13,716 nucleotides of DNA, taken from positions 1 through 13,716 of the forward strand of contig DAISIK010000048.1 of assembly GCA_036822055.1 (NCBI GenBank), written 5' to 3'. Source of the stretch: DAISIK01 sp036822055 (GTDB lineage Bacteria; Verrucomicrobiota; Verrucomicrobiia; Opitutales; Puniceicoccaceae). The first letter of the stretch is position 1. Each line of letters opens with the position of its first letter. The notes below the pieces were generated by a model. The model was not told the origin of the DNA. It saw only the letters and a list, made by a program, of their open reading frames with translations, and did not search any database. Below are positions 1 through 7,255 of the stretch, piece after piece. Both the position numbers and the translations under genes were made by a program.

Positions 1-862
1 CCTCCGGATAGTGACCGAAGAAGACCGGGTCATTCCACCAGGTGTTGTTCCAGACGTTGCCGTCCGCTGCAGACAGGACGCGGCGGCGGGTCGCCGCAAT
101 ATCCTCGACCGAATCGCTGTCGGGAAGGAACGAAAAACCGACGGGAGCCCAACCGACATATGGGGGCATTTTGGCATGAGCACGAATCATCTGCGTCGCC
201 GCGCCGTGCGCCATCAAGGCATGATGTCCCGCACGCAGTTGCTCGTGCTCGGAGAGTTTCAATCCTGGCGCATGCATGCCGGTGCCATACCCGAATCCGA
301 TAAAACACTGCGGCTCATTCAGCGTGAACCAATGCTGCACACGGTCGGAAAGCCGGTCCACCACCACGCGGGTGTAGTCGGCAAACCACTGGTGGATATC
401 GCGATTTAACCAGCCGCCACGATGGTGCAGGGCCAGTGGCAATTCCCAATGGTAAAGCGTGACCCATGGCTGGATCTTGGCGGCCAACAAGCAATCGACC
501 AGCGCGTCATAAAAATCGAGTCCCGGCGTGTTCACCCTCCCCGTGCCCGAAGCGAGGACGCGGGGCCAGTTCACGGAGAAGCGGTAAGCGTTCAAGCCCA
601 GCTTCTGCATCAGATCCACATCATCGCGCCAGCGGTGGTAATGGTCGCAGGCGACGTCGCCGGTGTGTCCTTCAAAAACTTTCCCCGGCTGGCGGCAAAA
701 ATCATCCCAGACGGAGGGTGCCTTGCCGTCGGCATCCCAGGCCCCTTCGATTTGATACGAGGCCGTGGCCGCTCCCCAGCAGAAGGTGGGTGGAAAATCG
801 AACACGTTTGTGGGATCTCCCGCTGAGACGCCTTGGCGCAGAGGTTCTATTTGGGTATCCAT
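1..862 (-). CDS. Family 1 glycoside hydrolase (beta-glucosidase type), N-terminal part
   Basis: The reading frame opens at 862 and stays open to the window edge, giving 287 codons of a protein that normally has about 440-460 residues. The GH1 N-terminal signature FCWGAATASYQIEGAW sits near residues 27-42. YRFSVNWPR (93-101) and YHWELPLALHHRGGW (137-151) match the conserved strands of the family barrel. TLNEPQ carries the acid/base glutamate at about residue 183. The nucleophile motif lies beyond the left edge. The family hydrolyses beta-glucosides, beta-galactosides and related oligosaccharides with retention; the exact substrate cannot be read here. No signal peptide is seen, so it probably acts in the cytoplasm on imported oligosaccharides. 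It lies 49 bp downstream of the secreted pectate-lyase-like gene on the same strand, so the two probably share a transcript. No clear Shine-Dalgarno precedes the start. No other in-frame ATG lies upstream of the GH1 signature. Confidence 0.95.
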   Translation of the reverse strand, partial: MDTQIEPLRQGVSAGDPTNVFDFPPTFCWGAATASYQIEGAWDADGKAPSVWDDFCRQPGKVFEGHTGDVACDHYHRWRDDVDLMQKLGLNAYRFSVNWPRVLASGTGRVNTPGLDFYDALVDCLLAAKIQPWVTLYHWELPLALHHRGGWLNRDIHQWFADYTRVVVDRLSDRVQHWFTLNEPQCFIGFGYGTGMHAPGLKLSEHEQLRAGHHALMAHGAATQMIRAHAKMPPYVGWAPVGFSFLPDSDSVEDIAATRRRVLSAADGNVWNNTWWNDPVFFGHYPE

Positions 863-870
863 GCAAGCTG

Positions 871-910
871 TAGTGATTCTCCGCGCCTCAGCGTCTCTGC
901 GCGAGTCCGT
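871..910. repeat. Dispersed GC-rich repeat of the CTCCGCGTCTCTGCG type
   Basis: Between the two hydrolase genes the plus strand reads CTCCGCGCCTCAGCGTCTC and continues with TGCGCGAGTC, a quasi-repetition of 7-9 bp units rich in CGC and CTC. From memory, very similar words are scattered as short intergenic repeats in Verrucomicrobiota, Planctomycetota and some other phyla, often near genes for GxxExxY proteins. The assignment to that class is recall, not a search result. Here it fills nearly all of the 49-bp spacer inside a probable operon. Confidence 0.45.
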
Positions 911-911
911 A

Positions 912-3542
912 TTATCTGGCGACGCGACCTTCATACCGGAGCGGACGCCAGCCTTTGAAGCCTTTGTTGGGATCGCCGTATTCCTTGCTTTCGGATCCCT
1001 TTTTCTCGATGACAAATTTGATGAAAGGATCATTCGAGTGATTCACTTCGGAAAAGACGATCGACATGTCGGAGTTGTCATTGACAAACATGGCGTCCTG
1101 CTTGCTCCCGGAGGTTTGGCTGAGTCCGCCGAGAATCTCGACTTTGGCTCCGTTCCTGGCCACGGCGATTTCTCCCCAGCGTTCCGTCTTGTAACCGAGC
1201 GCCCAAAAGGTGCCGCCATCGACGATCAGGCGGGTGCCAGTCGGTTCCGGGTTGAATTGGCGCGCCCACACCTGTTGGCTCTTGAACTCCCATCGCCCCG
1301 AGACCACATCTTCGATAAAGACCTCCGCACCCGGAACGGTGTTGCGGTAGGTGAGATGGGACGGGGTTTGGGCGGCACCGAAATTGATGGACAAGGTTTT
1401 GAGGACCAGCGTCCGCTTCGTGGCATGCTCGATAAAGAAAAACGGACCATTGGCATAACTGGTGTGAAGTCCCTCAAGGGTCACGGACTTGGCCGATCCG
1501 TTTGCAATCTGGAAGACCGGCTCATTTTTTTTGGATAAAGGCTCCTTCACGTGCATCATGGCCTTCGTTCCGATGATCCGCTGCACCTTCCCTCGCACGA
1601 TGACCGTCCGGTCAATCGCGTAGGTCGCCCGCGGCAAAAAGACGGTCTCCGCCCCTGAATCAATTGCCTCTTGAATGCCTGCGGCATCTTTGGTTTTCGG
1701 GGCCACCCATGTGCCGGAATCGCCCCACGGCAACTCCGGGGTTTCTTTAATCGGCAGATTGAGTGTGGAGGCGGCTCCCGCAATCAGGGTAACCGGCTTG
1801 ACGGAGGAGTGTTCGGCAATGTCGGGACCGGCGATCTCAACCTTTGCGGTCGCATCCACCAGCGCGTTTTTGAAACCGGATGTTTTCACATTGCGAACAA
1901 ACCCGGCACCGCCGTTGATGGAGACGGCTGTCATGTCCTTGGCGGCTCCAGTTCCGACCAGAATGCTGTCAAGCAGGGTCAGTAATCCGGCTCCATTCTG
2001 CACCGCCGGAACGTCCCCTATGAATTGAAACTTCCGGACACTGGCCGGCTGCCCATTGTTGACCAACCCGGCTTTGTTGGGTGATTTCACGGTAATGTTC
2101 TCCCCCGTCCAAGACGCCACGCCGGTCGCCGAACTGACTCCATAATCAAAGCCCAGAATGGAAACATTCTTCGCCAGCATCGGGCCTTGCTCATCCGTAA
2201 AGCCCAGATCCAGCCCCGCCCTGCCCTGTCCGTCGCCGGAAACGATGTTAACATTATAGACTCCGCCCTGGTTGTTGGCGATGAACTGGATGCCCGATGC
2301 GCCAGGATTGTTGATGCCGGTATCCACGGTGAGGTTATGGATTTCATTGGCAAAGCGCTGGGCAGGAGCCGAGCCTGTCCAGAGCACCCCGCGTGCGCTG
2401 CGTGGATCATTGAAGCCAGGACAACGGTCTTTGAGTTGGATGATGGTCGCTTCCTTGCTTTGGCCCCAGAGAATGGTGTTTTTCGCAGCCCGATCTCCGC
2501 GCATGTCACTTCCTCCACCCCAACGAATCTGGCGTGAAACGAGATATTTGCCATTGGGTAGATAGATGATCGCACTCCGGGCAGGGTGATCGTCGAGTGC
2601 GCGTTGTATGGCATCCGTATCGTCGGTCACTCCATCGCCCTTGGCATTGTAAGGCGGCTTGGTCACATTCACGATGTTGGCAGTATCCGGGAAGGTATTA
2701 TCCGAGGTTCCGCTCACTTTCTGGCCCGGCGTGATGTTTGGATAAACGGGCCGCTTATACTTCGGAGTCCATGTTCGTGAAGGTGCGACATACGCTTTAT
2801 CGGCATTGGCAAAGCGGATTTCCGAAAGGCCGAACCCATCACTGCCATAGCGGGAGAGCGCATCGAGTCGGACGTAGCGTGCCTGGGTCGGCTGATCAAA
2901 CTGGATGACCTGCGCCTTGAGTTCCGGTTTGCCAGTTCCTTTGGTGAAGACCACCTGGGTCAGGTCCGTCCAGTTTTTGCCGTCTTTGGAGGTGGAGATT
3001 CTTACGTTCTTAAGGCTTCGGTCGTTGTAAGGGGGAGCCTCATTGTAGTTCCATTGGTAGAGACCGCTTAGATTGTAGGTCTCGCCCAGGTCAAACTCCA
3101 ATAACGCCGTCTTCCCTCCGCTGGTATTCCACATGGCAGCCCCACCGGCCGAAGGGTTGGCACCATGCACGAAAACGCCGGAGCCAGGATAGGTTTCCCT
3201 CAGCCCGGACCCATTGATCGTGGTCGAAGGTTCCCGACCTGTGCCTGCCTGGCCGGGGGTTCCTGTTGCCGAAATTGGAACTATAAAGTCACCAATCGTG
3301 GCAGTTGGCTGCGCCGGTGCCATCAAAAGAATCTGACTGGAGCTTACCTCTTTCACGTAGAACCTTCGGCCATTGATCTCGATCTCATCACCCGGGGCAT
3401 AGGTTTCCTCCAGAGTGGGCGATGACGGGGAGGAAGCTTGCGCGGTTAGGGGATGGATGATGAGGAGGAGCAGCACGCCTGCCAGGGCGATGGTGCGCGG
3501 GGTGAAGTTTGGTTTAGTCAATGCGTTGATGATGCGGTTCAT
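912..3542 (-). CDS. Secreted F5/8 type C plus double pectate-lyase-like beta-helix protein
   Basis: An 876-residue exported protein. Residues 1-36 form a signal peptide with a hydrophobic core ending near AQA. A small domain at about 43-95 (YAPGDEIEING) is not recognised. Residues about 105-246 look like an F5/8 type C (discoidin) carbohydrate-binding domain: LLEFDLGETYNLSGLYQWNY, then RISTSKDGKNWTDL and ARYVRLDAL. YNAKGDGVTDDTDAIQRAL at 298-316 is the opening of a Pectate_lyase_3 / GH55-like right-handed beta-helix. A second, more divergent copy starts near 612 (KTKDAAGIQEAI, then VFLPRATYAI). This two-helix layout is that of GH55-like proteins, so a secreted polysaccharide hydrolase or lyase is likely, but I cannot identify catalytic residues or substrate. 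It ends without a PEP-CTERM tail. No Shine-Dalgarno precedes ATG 3542; the start is chosen because the signal peptide begins there. The GH1 gene follows 49 bp downstream. Confidence 0.88.
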   Translation of the reverse strand: MNRIINALTKPNFTPRTIALAGVLLLLIIHPLTAQASSPSSPTLEETYAPGDEIEINGRRFYVKEVSSSQILLMAPAQPTATIGDFIVPISATGTPGQAGTGREPSTTINGSGLRETYPGSGVFVHGANPSAGGAAMWNTSGGKTALLEFDLGETYNLSGLYQWNYNEAPPYNDRSLKNVRISTSKDGKNWTDLTQVVFTKGTGKPELKAQVIQFDQPTQARYVRLDALSRYGSDGFGLSEIRFANADKAYVAPSRTWTPKYKRPVYPNITPGQKVSGTSDNTFPDTANIVNVTKPPYNAKGDGVTDDTDAIQRALDDHPARSAIIYLPNGKYLVSRQIRWGGGSDMRGDRAAKNTILWGQSKEATIIQLKDRCPGFNDPRSARGVLWTGSAPAQRFANEIHNLTVDTGINNPGASGIQFIANNQGGVYNVNIVSGDGQGRAGLDLGFTDEQGPMLAKNVSILGFDYGVSSATGVASWTGENITVKSPNKAGLVNNGQPASVRKFQFIGDVPAVQNGAGLLTLLDSILVGTGAAKDMTAVSINGGAGFVRNVKTSGFKNALVDATAKVEIAGPDIAEHSSVKPVTLIAGAASTLNLPIKETPELPWGDSGTWVAPKTKDAAGIQEAIDSGAETVFLPRATYAIDRTVIVRGKVQRIIGTKAMMHVKEPLSKKNEPVFQIANGSAKSVTLEGLHTSYANGPFFFIEHATKRTLVLKTLSINFGAAQTPSHLTYRNTVPGAEVFIEDVVSGRWEFKSQQVWARQFNPEPTGTRLIVDGGTFWALGYKTERWGEIAVARNGAKVEILGGLSQTSGSKQDAMFVNDNSDMSIVFSEVNHSNDPFIKFVIEKKGSESKEYGDPNKGFKGWRPLRYEGRVAR

Positions 3543-3867
3543 GGGAAGGACGATGAAAGCAACGGTTGAAGTGGTTGCTCGGGGAGTTTCTCTTAATCAG
3601 ATAAAAAGTTACGAAATTCGGAGGGGTTGTAACGTCAGAATGAAAAACGAATCTATGAATAAGGAAAGTATGGCATGCCAATTTGCATCCATTTTCGGCA
3701 TGTCGGGCCACCTTCCCTGGCGCCTCTCGCTGGAGTGCGGGATCGACTCGCTCCAAAAGCAAACCAGCAGCGGGTGTCGTGCAGGGGAGGGGGAGCCGAC
3801 ACGTCGCAGCAATTTTCAGGAAATGCGGTATTCCTCGACTTGCGGTGAGAGGGAGAGTTCAAGTGCC

Positions 3868-3963
3868 ATGCCCATGTACATGAGAACAACTATCGATGTG
3901 CCTGATAAGCTGCTCGAGCGGGTCCGCCCGTTGCTCGCTGAACGTGATGCCTCATTGAAGTAG
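3868..3963 (+). pseudogene. Truncated VapB-like ribbon-helix-helix antitoxin remnant
   Basis: The frame contains MRTTIDVPDKLLERVRPL and then AERDASLK before a TAG at 3961. This is the N-terminal half of a MetJ/Arc-type VapB antitoxin, whose family begins with M-R-T-T-hydrophobic-D and continues through the ribbon and first helix. Family members have about 65-90 residues; only 27 remain from the Met at 3880. Upstream in-frame ATGs lie at 3868 and 3874. A purine-rich GAGAGGGAGAG at 3847-3857 is about 10 nt before 3868, so translation could still begin there. No VapC PIN-domain toxin is present downstream; instead a MITE-like element starts about 35 bp later. Probably the surviving 5' end of a lost toxin-antitoxin pair. 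Confidence 0.6.
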
Positions 3964-3996
3964 GACACCGAGGGTGTTTGAAAGTATGATGGATGT

Positions 3997-4105
3997 GGGT
4001 TAAACCTCAATGGCGTTTAGTTAAGCAATTTTTCGGGGTTTTGCACCTGTTTGGAAAGAGCCTTGGAGTGCTGGACCTGACCTTAACTAAGTGCCATTAG
4101 GGTTA
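3997..4105. mobile_element. MITE-like element with imperfect terminal inverted repeats
   Basis: AATGGCGTTTAGTTAAG at 4009-4025 pairs with CTTAACTAAGTGCCATT at 4082-4098 with 15 of 17 positions matching. Extending outward (4003-4025 against 4082-4104) keeps 19 of 23 matching. The hexamer GGGTTA occurs at 3997-4002 and again at 4100-4105 and could be a target duplication, although it overlaps the outer end of the right arm, so this is ambiguous. The interior of about 56 bp codes for nothing. Such a pair of ends without a transposase is what a miniature inverted-repeat element or a deleted insertion sequence looks like. The parent transposase family is not determined. Confidence 0.5.
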
Positions 4106-4156
4106 GATCTCAACGACCTGACGGTTCAGCCTTCTCCGAAGGCGGTCTTCCATGCT

Positions 4157-4197
4157 CGGGGTCGGAGACCCCGGCAACCGGCAGGTCGGAGACCCGC
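4157..4197. repeat. Two adjacent GGTCGGAGACC hairpin repeats
   Basis: CGGGGTCGGAGACCCCG at 4157-4173 is a perfect 7-bp stem with a GGA loop. The 11-bp core GGTCGGAGACC recurs exactly at 4184-4194, 24 bp later, inside a second slightly imperfect hairpin (GCAGGTCGGAGACCCGC). On the minus strand these read as GTCTCCGACC words. From memory, similar units are dispersed in intergenic DNA of Verrucomicrobiota and Planctomycetota. They lie just downstream of the PEP-CTERM terminator as read on the minus strand. Neither hairpin is followed by a T-run, so they are not typical terminators. Confidence 0.6.
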
Positions 4198-4234
4198 CCC
4201 ACAATTGTCCATCAATATGAGGAAGAGCTTCCCA

Positions 4235-4275
4235 AAAAGCAAACAGCGGGCCTTGGAATACCCAAAGCCCGCTTT
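4235..4275 (-). terminator. Rho-independent terminator of the PEP-CTERM gene
   Basis: On the minus strand AGCGGGC pairs with GCCCGCT (4267-4273 with 4245-4251). The stem continues through TTTGG/CCAAG with one wobble, giving 12 bp around a 5-nt loop. It is followed by GTTTGCTTTTT. It begins about 17 bp after the stop codon of the PEP-CTERM gene. Confidence 0.8.
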
Positions 4276-4290
4276 CAGATAAGATCTTAA

Positions 4291-5058
4291 TCAAGCGCGG
4301 CGGGCGCGACGGCTGAGGATTGTAAGTGCCCCCAAGCCCAGGCCAAAGAGGGTGGTGCTGGATGGCTCTGGGATGGCTATCACTTCAAAGTTATCGATAC
4401 GGATGTGTGCCGTATCACTTCCAGCAATGCTTGTGTCGAATGCGCCCACTGCCGTGATATTGCCGGTGAGAGGCAGAGTGGCCGCAGCCCCCATAGAGAG
4501 TGCGGATCCCGGTGTGAAGTCTAGTGCATTCCACGTTGCTGACGTAGCGTTGGCAAGTGTGAGATTGTTGCTCCAACTGTTTGAGGTCGTATTGTTGAAG
4601 ACGGCATCCGATGCATACCAGTTAGACGCGATTTGTAAGGCAAAACGAATGTCTTGGCTGGTGGAGGTGTTACGAAGATCGAATTGAAAGCTGTCTAGCA
4701 GGCTCACGTCGAAGGGAGTCAGGGCGGAGGTCCACCAAATTACTGGGCTGCCTGTATTCAGAGCGCCACGGTGGAAGAGGTAACCAAAGTCCGATCCATT
4801 TCCGGAGTCATCACCTCCTCCTGAGGCGAGACCGCCGATGATCGGGGTTGCGGAATCGTCTGATATCGAGGTATTGTAGGCAGTGGCTGTTGCCCCGTGA
4901 TGCGCTTGCCAATCCACACCGTTAAGAGGCGCATTCACGCCCGATCCAGTATTGAAAGTTTGGGAATAGACAATGGACTGCGCATTTGTGATCTGCGGAA
5001 CTCCCAAAGCCAGGAAGATGCCTAATGCATAGGAGCTGAGTTTTTGGATGGGTTTCAT
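4291..5058 (-). CDS. PEP-CTERM sorting domain protein
   Basis: A 255-residue exported protein. An N-terminal signal peptide covers residues 1-26 (KPIQKLSSYALGIFLALG, cleavage likely near TNA-QS). The C-terminus is a textbook PEP-CTERM sorting signal: IPEPSS at 229-234, a hydrophobic segment LFGLGLGALTIL (237-248), then the basic tail SRRARRA. The family is processed by an exosortase and held at the cell surface or released into extracellular polymer. The middle (about 28-225) is Ser/Thr/Asn/Gly-rich with alternating beta-strand patterns, as in jelly-roll-like adhesin or binding domains, but no named family is recognised. The start at 5058 is set by the signal peptide; CCTAAAGAT just before it gives only a weak Shine-Dalgarno. 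The gene is divergent from the 606-aa regulator and has its own terminator. No exosortase gene lies in the window. Confidence 0.9.
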   Translation of the reverse strand: MKPIQKLSSYALGIFLALGVPQITNAQSIVYSQTFNTGSGVNAPLNGVDWQAHHGATATAYNTSISDDSATPIIGGLASGGGDDSGNGSDFGYLFHRGALNTGSPVIWWTSALTPFDVSLLDSFQFDLRNTSTSQDIRFALQIASNWYASDAVFNNTTSNSWSNNLTLANATSATWNALDFTPGSALSMGAAATLPLTGNITAVGAFDTSIAGSDTAHIRIDNFEVIAIPEPSSTTLFGLGLGALTILSRRARRA

Positions 5059-5400
5059 ATCTTTAGGTTTTTTTGTGTTTTTGGAGTTTCTCTTTATAGG
5101 GAGAGTAGATGGTGACGAAGGGTAGATCCTGCGATGGAATCAAGCACCTTTCAGAAGCGAGATTGTGTAGCCGGTCGGGGGGCGCAGGCACGGATTAGAT
5201 TGCATCGCCACTGCCGTCCAAAACGAAGTTGGTCGGCCTGGGTGGGGTGAAAGCCAGACTGAGCGGGAACTGTGAAGCGTTGAGAATATTCTGTTCATGG
5301 CCTTTGGGGCGGAACAACTAACTAGTTGTATGAACGGAGCTATCCCAACGCACAATGAGTGACAAGTTGGAATTGACTTCTCACTTCGAATAACGGAAAA
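5059..5400. promoter_or_regulatory. Divergent control region between PEP-CTERM gene and regulator
   Basis: These 342 bp separate two divergent genes and hold no credible gene. For the PEP-CTERM gene, TATAAA on the minus strand (5093-5098) could be a -10 element about 35 bp before the start; no good -35 partner is evident. On the regulator side there is a 10-bp perfect palindrome AGAATATTCT at 5283-5292 and the split palindrome described separately at 5314-5329. The promoter positions are guesses; the palindromes are directly visible. Confidence 0.4.
5314..5329. promoter_or_regulatory. Candidate operator, 16-bp split palindrome
   Basis: ACAACTA-AC-TAGTTGT is a perfect 7-bp inverted repeat around a 2-bp centre, located about 72-87 bp before the regulator start. 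Dimeric GntR and LacI-family regulators bind sites of this size and often sit next to their own operator, so autoregulation is plausible. I did not find a second copy near the other genes by eye. Confidence 0.4.
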
Positions 5401-7221
5401 ATGGCATTCCATATGTCGACTGCTTCCTCATTACCTACGTCGCTTGTCCTCAATTACATCAATAAAAACGGCCTCAAGCCTGGTGCCCGCTTCCCCACCG
5501 CACGTGCCTTGTCTACAGAGTTGAAGATCGGACGGATGGCACTCAACCGCGCGATCACGGAGTTGGTCGGGCGCCGAGTTCTGGATCGCCAAGGGCAGAA
5601 GCTGTTTGTCGGCCAAGCCGGATCAGACCGGCAGGTTCGGGCTCCCCTGGATTTTTTCGTCGAGAAATGGCACGATGTTCGTCCGGTGATGCAACTGGCC
5701 ACCCGCTGGGGCATGGAGGTGCGGGTGCATCGCTCCTCCGAGACCGACGACCGCCGCAGGCAGTTGCTGGACCTTTTGGAGTCGGGGAAAGAAAGTTCCG
5801 GGGTCCTGATCTATGGCTCGGAGTGTGAAACGGAACTCTTGCGTTTGCAGAAACAGGGGGTGCCGATCATGGTTTTTGGGGACCGCTCCACCCGATTCAG
5901 TTTCACCACCTACCATCCGCGCTCTATGGTGGATCAGGCGTTGCGGCACCTGATGGAGCTGGGCCACCGCGAAATCGCCTTCGTGGCCCCGCCGCCAGCG
6001 CAGAGTTATCCTCTCATGCATCGGGAGGTGGAATCGACCTATGTCCAGTTGTGTCAATCGATGGGACTGAACCGCTCTGCGGAACGGCTCTTGGCCTTCG
6101 TGGATGACGCCGCCAGCGAGGGTGTGGCCTGGCGTCGGCTGCGGCGAAACTACAAGGAGGTCACGGCCCTGATTTGCGAGAACCTCCTTTTGGTGGATCG
6201 CATGATCGATCTGGCACGCAAGGACGGCATCGCGGTGCCGAAGGAGCTTTCGGTCATGGGGGTTTACAGCCAGGAATCCCACCACAGCGGGGATTTGTCC
6301 GTGACGGCGACATATTTAGATGAACGGCAGATGTTGCAAATCGCCACGCTCATGCTGCTCGATGACATCGAAAAGGAGAGCACCGCCTCAGGGCGGCCTG
6401 TGCAAAAAACAACCCTCTGCCAGCCGCGCCTCTTTTTGCGAGAATCGACAGGGCAGGCACCGAAGCACAGCGCAGCGATCGACGCGTCGCCGATGGAAAC
6501 GCCATCGGAATGGAGTGCCGACCTTGCGGAACGAAGAAAGCGCCTTCGTCAGCTCAACAACAAGCCTTTTCACACCCTTACCCAACGGCGCACGATCCAA
6601 TATCAGCCCGTCGATCTCACGGCCCATGTCAACCGCCGCCTGACGAGTTATCACGGGTGGCTGGGCCAACTGCCGCTCCTGCATTTGCCTTCGGGCGAGA
6701 CGCAAATCCACGGGGTTCCGTGCCGGGTGCTGGATCGAGCGTTGGTGATGCGCTCGCGCTTTGCCCGCACGGTGCGTGGAAAGCTCCTGCCCGAATCCAT
6801 CACCATCCCGGTGGAGCGCAAGGTGGATGGGATTTTCATCCTCCACGCCGGCGGCTGGTTGAAGTATCACGAATCCATGGGCACTTACGAGTTTGCGCGC
6901 GGCTCCAGGCGGGACCGGGTGGAGATCATGTCCTATGGCACGGGCCAGGGCAGTGCCAAGGAATTGAAAGAGAGAGCCCGGCAATCCATAATCGGTGATT
7001 GGCATCCCTCCGGCTTTCCCTTCGACGGTGCCATGGCACGTTGCTGGAGGCTTACCCAGGATGGGGATTTCCTGCGTTATCTGCGCTACCTCTACCTTTA
7101 TCACTGGCGTAACCCGCATCCCGGAACGCACTTGGATGCCGTGAAGATCACGGTGCATCAACCCACCCTGCAAGCTACGTTGGGGATTCTGGCCATGACC
7201 AGCTACTGCGCTGCGGCTTGA
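5401..7221 (+). CDS. GntR/LacI-type transcriptional regulator with extra C-terminal domain
   Basis: A 606-residue cytoplasmic regulator in three parts. Residues about 12-72 form a GntR-like winged helix (GLKPGARFPTARALSTEL, then GRMALNRAITELVGRRVLDR). Residues about 80-350 resemble the periplasmic-binding-protein-like sensor of LacI regulators: GVLIYGSECE, a GVPIMVFGDR strand, ALRHLMELGHREIAFVAPP, ALICENLLLVDRMID and ELSVMGVYS. Such domains bind sugars or sugar phosphates. Residues about 385-600 are an additional domain, with HLPSGETQIHGVPCRVLDR (428-446), LPESITIPVERKVDGIFILH (463-482) and a GGWLKYHESMGTYEF segment. This pattern resembles a beta-sandwich domain I associate with secreted or carbohydrate-active proteins, so a second ligand-binding role is possible. 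A LacI-type regulator normally stops near residue 350. ATG 5401 is preceded by a weak ACGGA; Met5 is an alternative start. Its neighbours suggest control of the surrounding sugar genes. Confidence 0.88.
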   Translation: MAFHMSTASSLPTSLVLNYINKNGLKPGARFPTARALSTELKIGRMALNRAITELVGRRVLDRQGQKLFVGQAGSDRQVRAPLDFFVEKWHDVRPVMQLATRWGMEVRVHRSSETDDRRRQLLDLLESGKESSGVLIYGSECETELLRLQKQGVPIMVFGDRSTRFSFTTYHPRSMVDQALRHLMELGHREIAFVAPPPAQSYPLMHREVESTYVQLCQSMGLNRSAERLLAFVDDAASEGVAWRRLRRNYKEVTALICENLLLVDRMIDLARKDGIAVPKELSVMGVYSQESHHSGDLSVTATYLDERQMLQIATLMLLDDIEKESTASGRPVQKTTLCQPRLFLRESTGQAPKHSAAIDASPMETPSEWSADLAERRKRLRQLNNKPFHTLTQRRTIQYQPVDLTAHVNRRLTSYHGWLGQLPLLHLPSGETQIHGVPCRVLDRALVMRSRFARTVRGKLLPESITIPVERKVDGIFILHAGGWLKYHESMGTYEFARGSRRDRVEIMSYGTGQGSAKELKERARQSIIGDWHPSGFPFDGAMARCWRLTQDGDFLRYLRYLYLYHWRNPHPGTHLDAVKITVHQPTLQATLGILAMTSYCAAA

Positions 7222-7226
7222 GCAGG

Positions 7227-7255
7227 GTTCCAGAGATCACAAATCTTCTCGGAAC
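7227..7255 (+). other. Imperfect hairpin after the regulator gene
   Basis: GTTCC at 7227-7231 pairs with GGAAC at 7251-7255. The inner parts AGAGAT and ATCTTCT pair with bulges. It begins 6 bp after the regulator stop codon but has no T-run behind it, so at most it is a weak or attenuating terminator before the aldo/keto reductase gene. Confidence 0.3.

Larger units (their letters stand above)
3543..4290. other. Gene-poor stretch between the beta-helix gene and the PEP-CTERM gene
   Basis: No intact gene is credible in these 748 bp. The overlapping open frames on both strands have no domain signature. The stretch contains the upstream region of the beta-helix gene with a perfect 10-bp palindrome TGGCATGCCA at 3671-3680, a ribbon-helix-helix antitoxin remnant (3868-3963), a MITE-like inverted repeat (3997-4105), two GGTCGGAGACC hairpin repeats (4157-4197) and the terminator of the PEP-CTERM gene (4235-4275). 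Such a density of remnants and repeats suggests a site of repeated insertion. Confidence 0.6.

Noticed and set aside
765..1538. 257-aa plus-strand open frame over the beta-helix gene
   Set aside because: It is the antisense shadow of the conserved minus-strand gene, begins inside GH1 and crosses the dispersed repeat; no domain is visible.
3415..3963. 182-aa plus-strand frame ending in the antitoxin fragment
   Set aside because: Only the last 27-31 residues resemble a protein family; the first part overlaps the beta-helix gene antisense and the non-coding stretch.
5623..6285. 220-aa minus-strand frame inside the regulator gene
   Set aside because: Histidine-rich antisense shadow of the regulator; no family resemblance.
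6388..7173. 261-aa minus-strand frame inside the regulator gene
   Set aside because: Antisense shadow; its opposite strand carries the coherent C-terminal domain.
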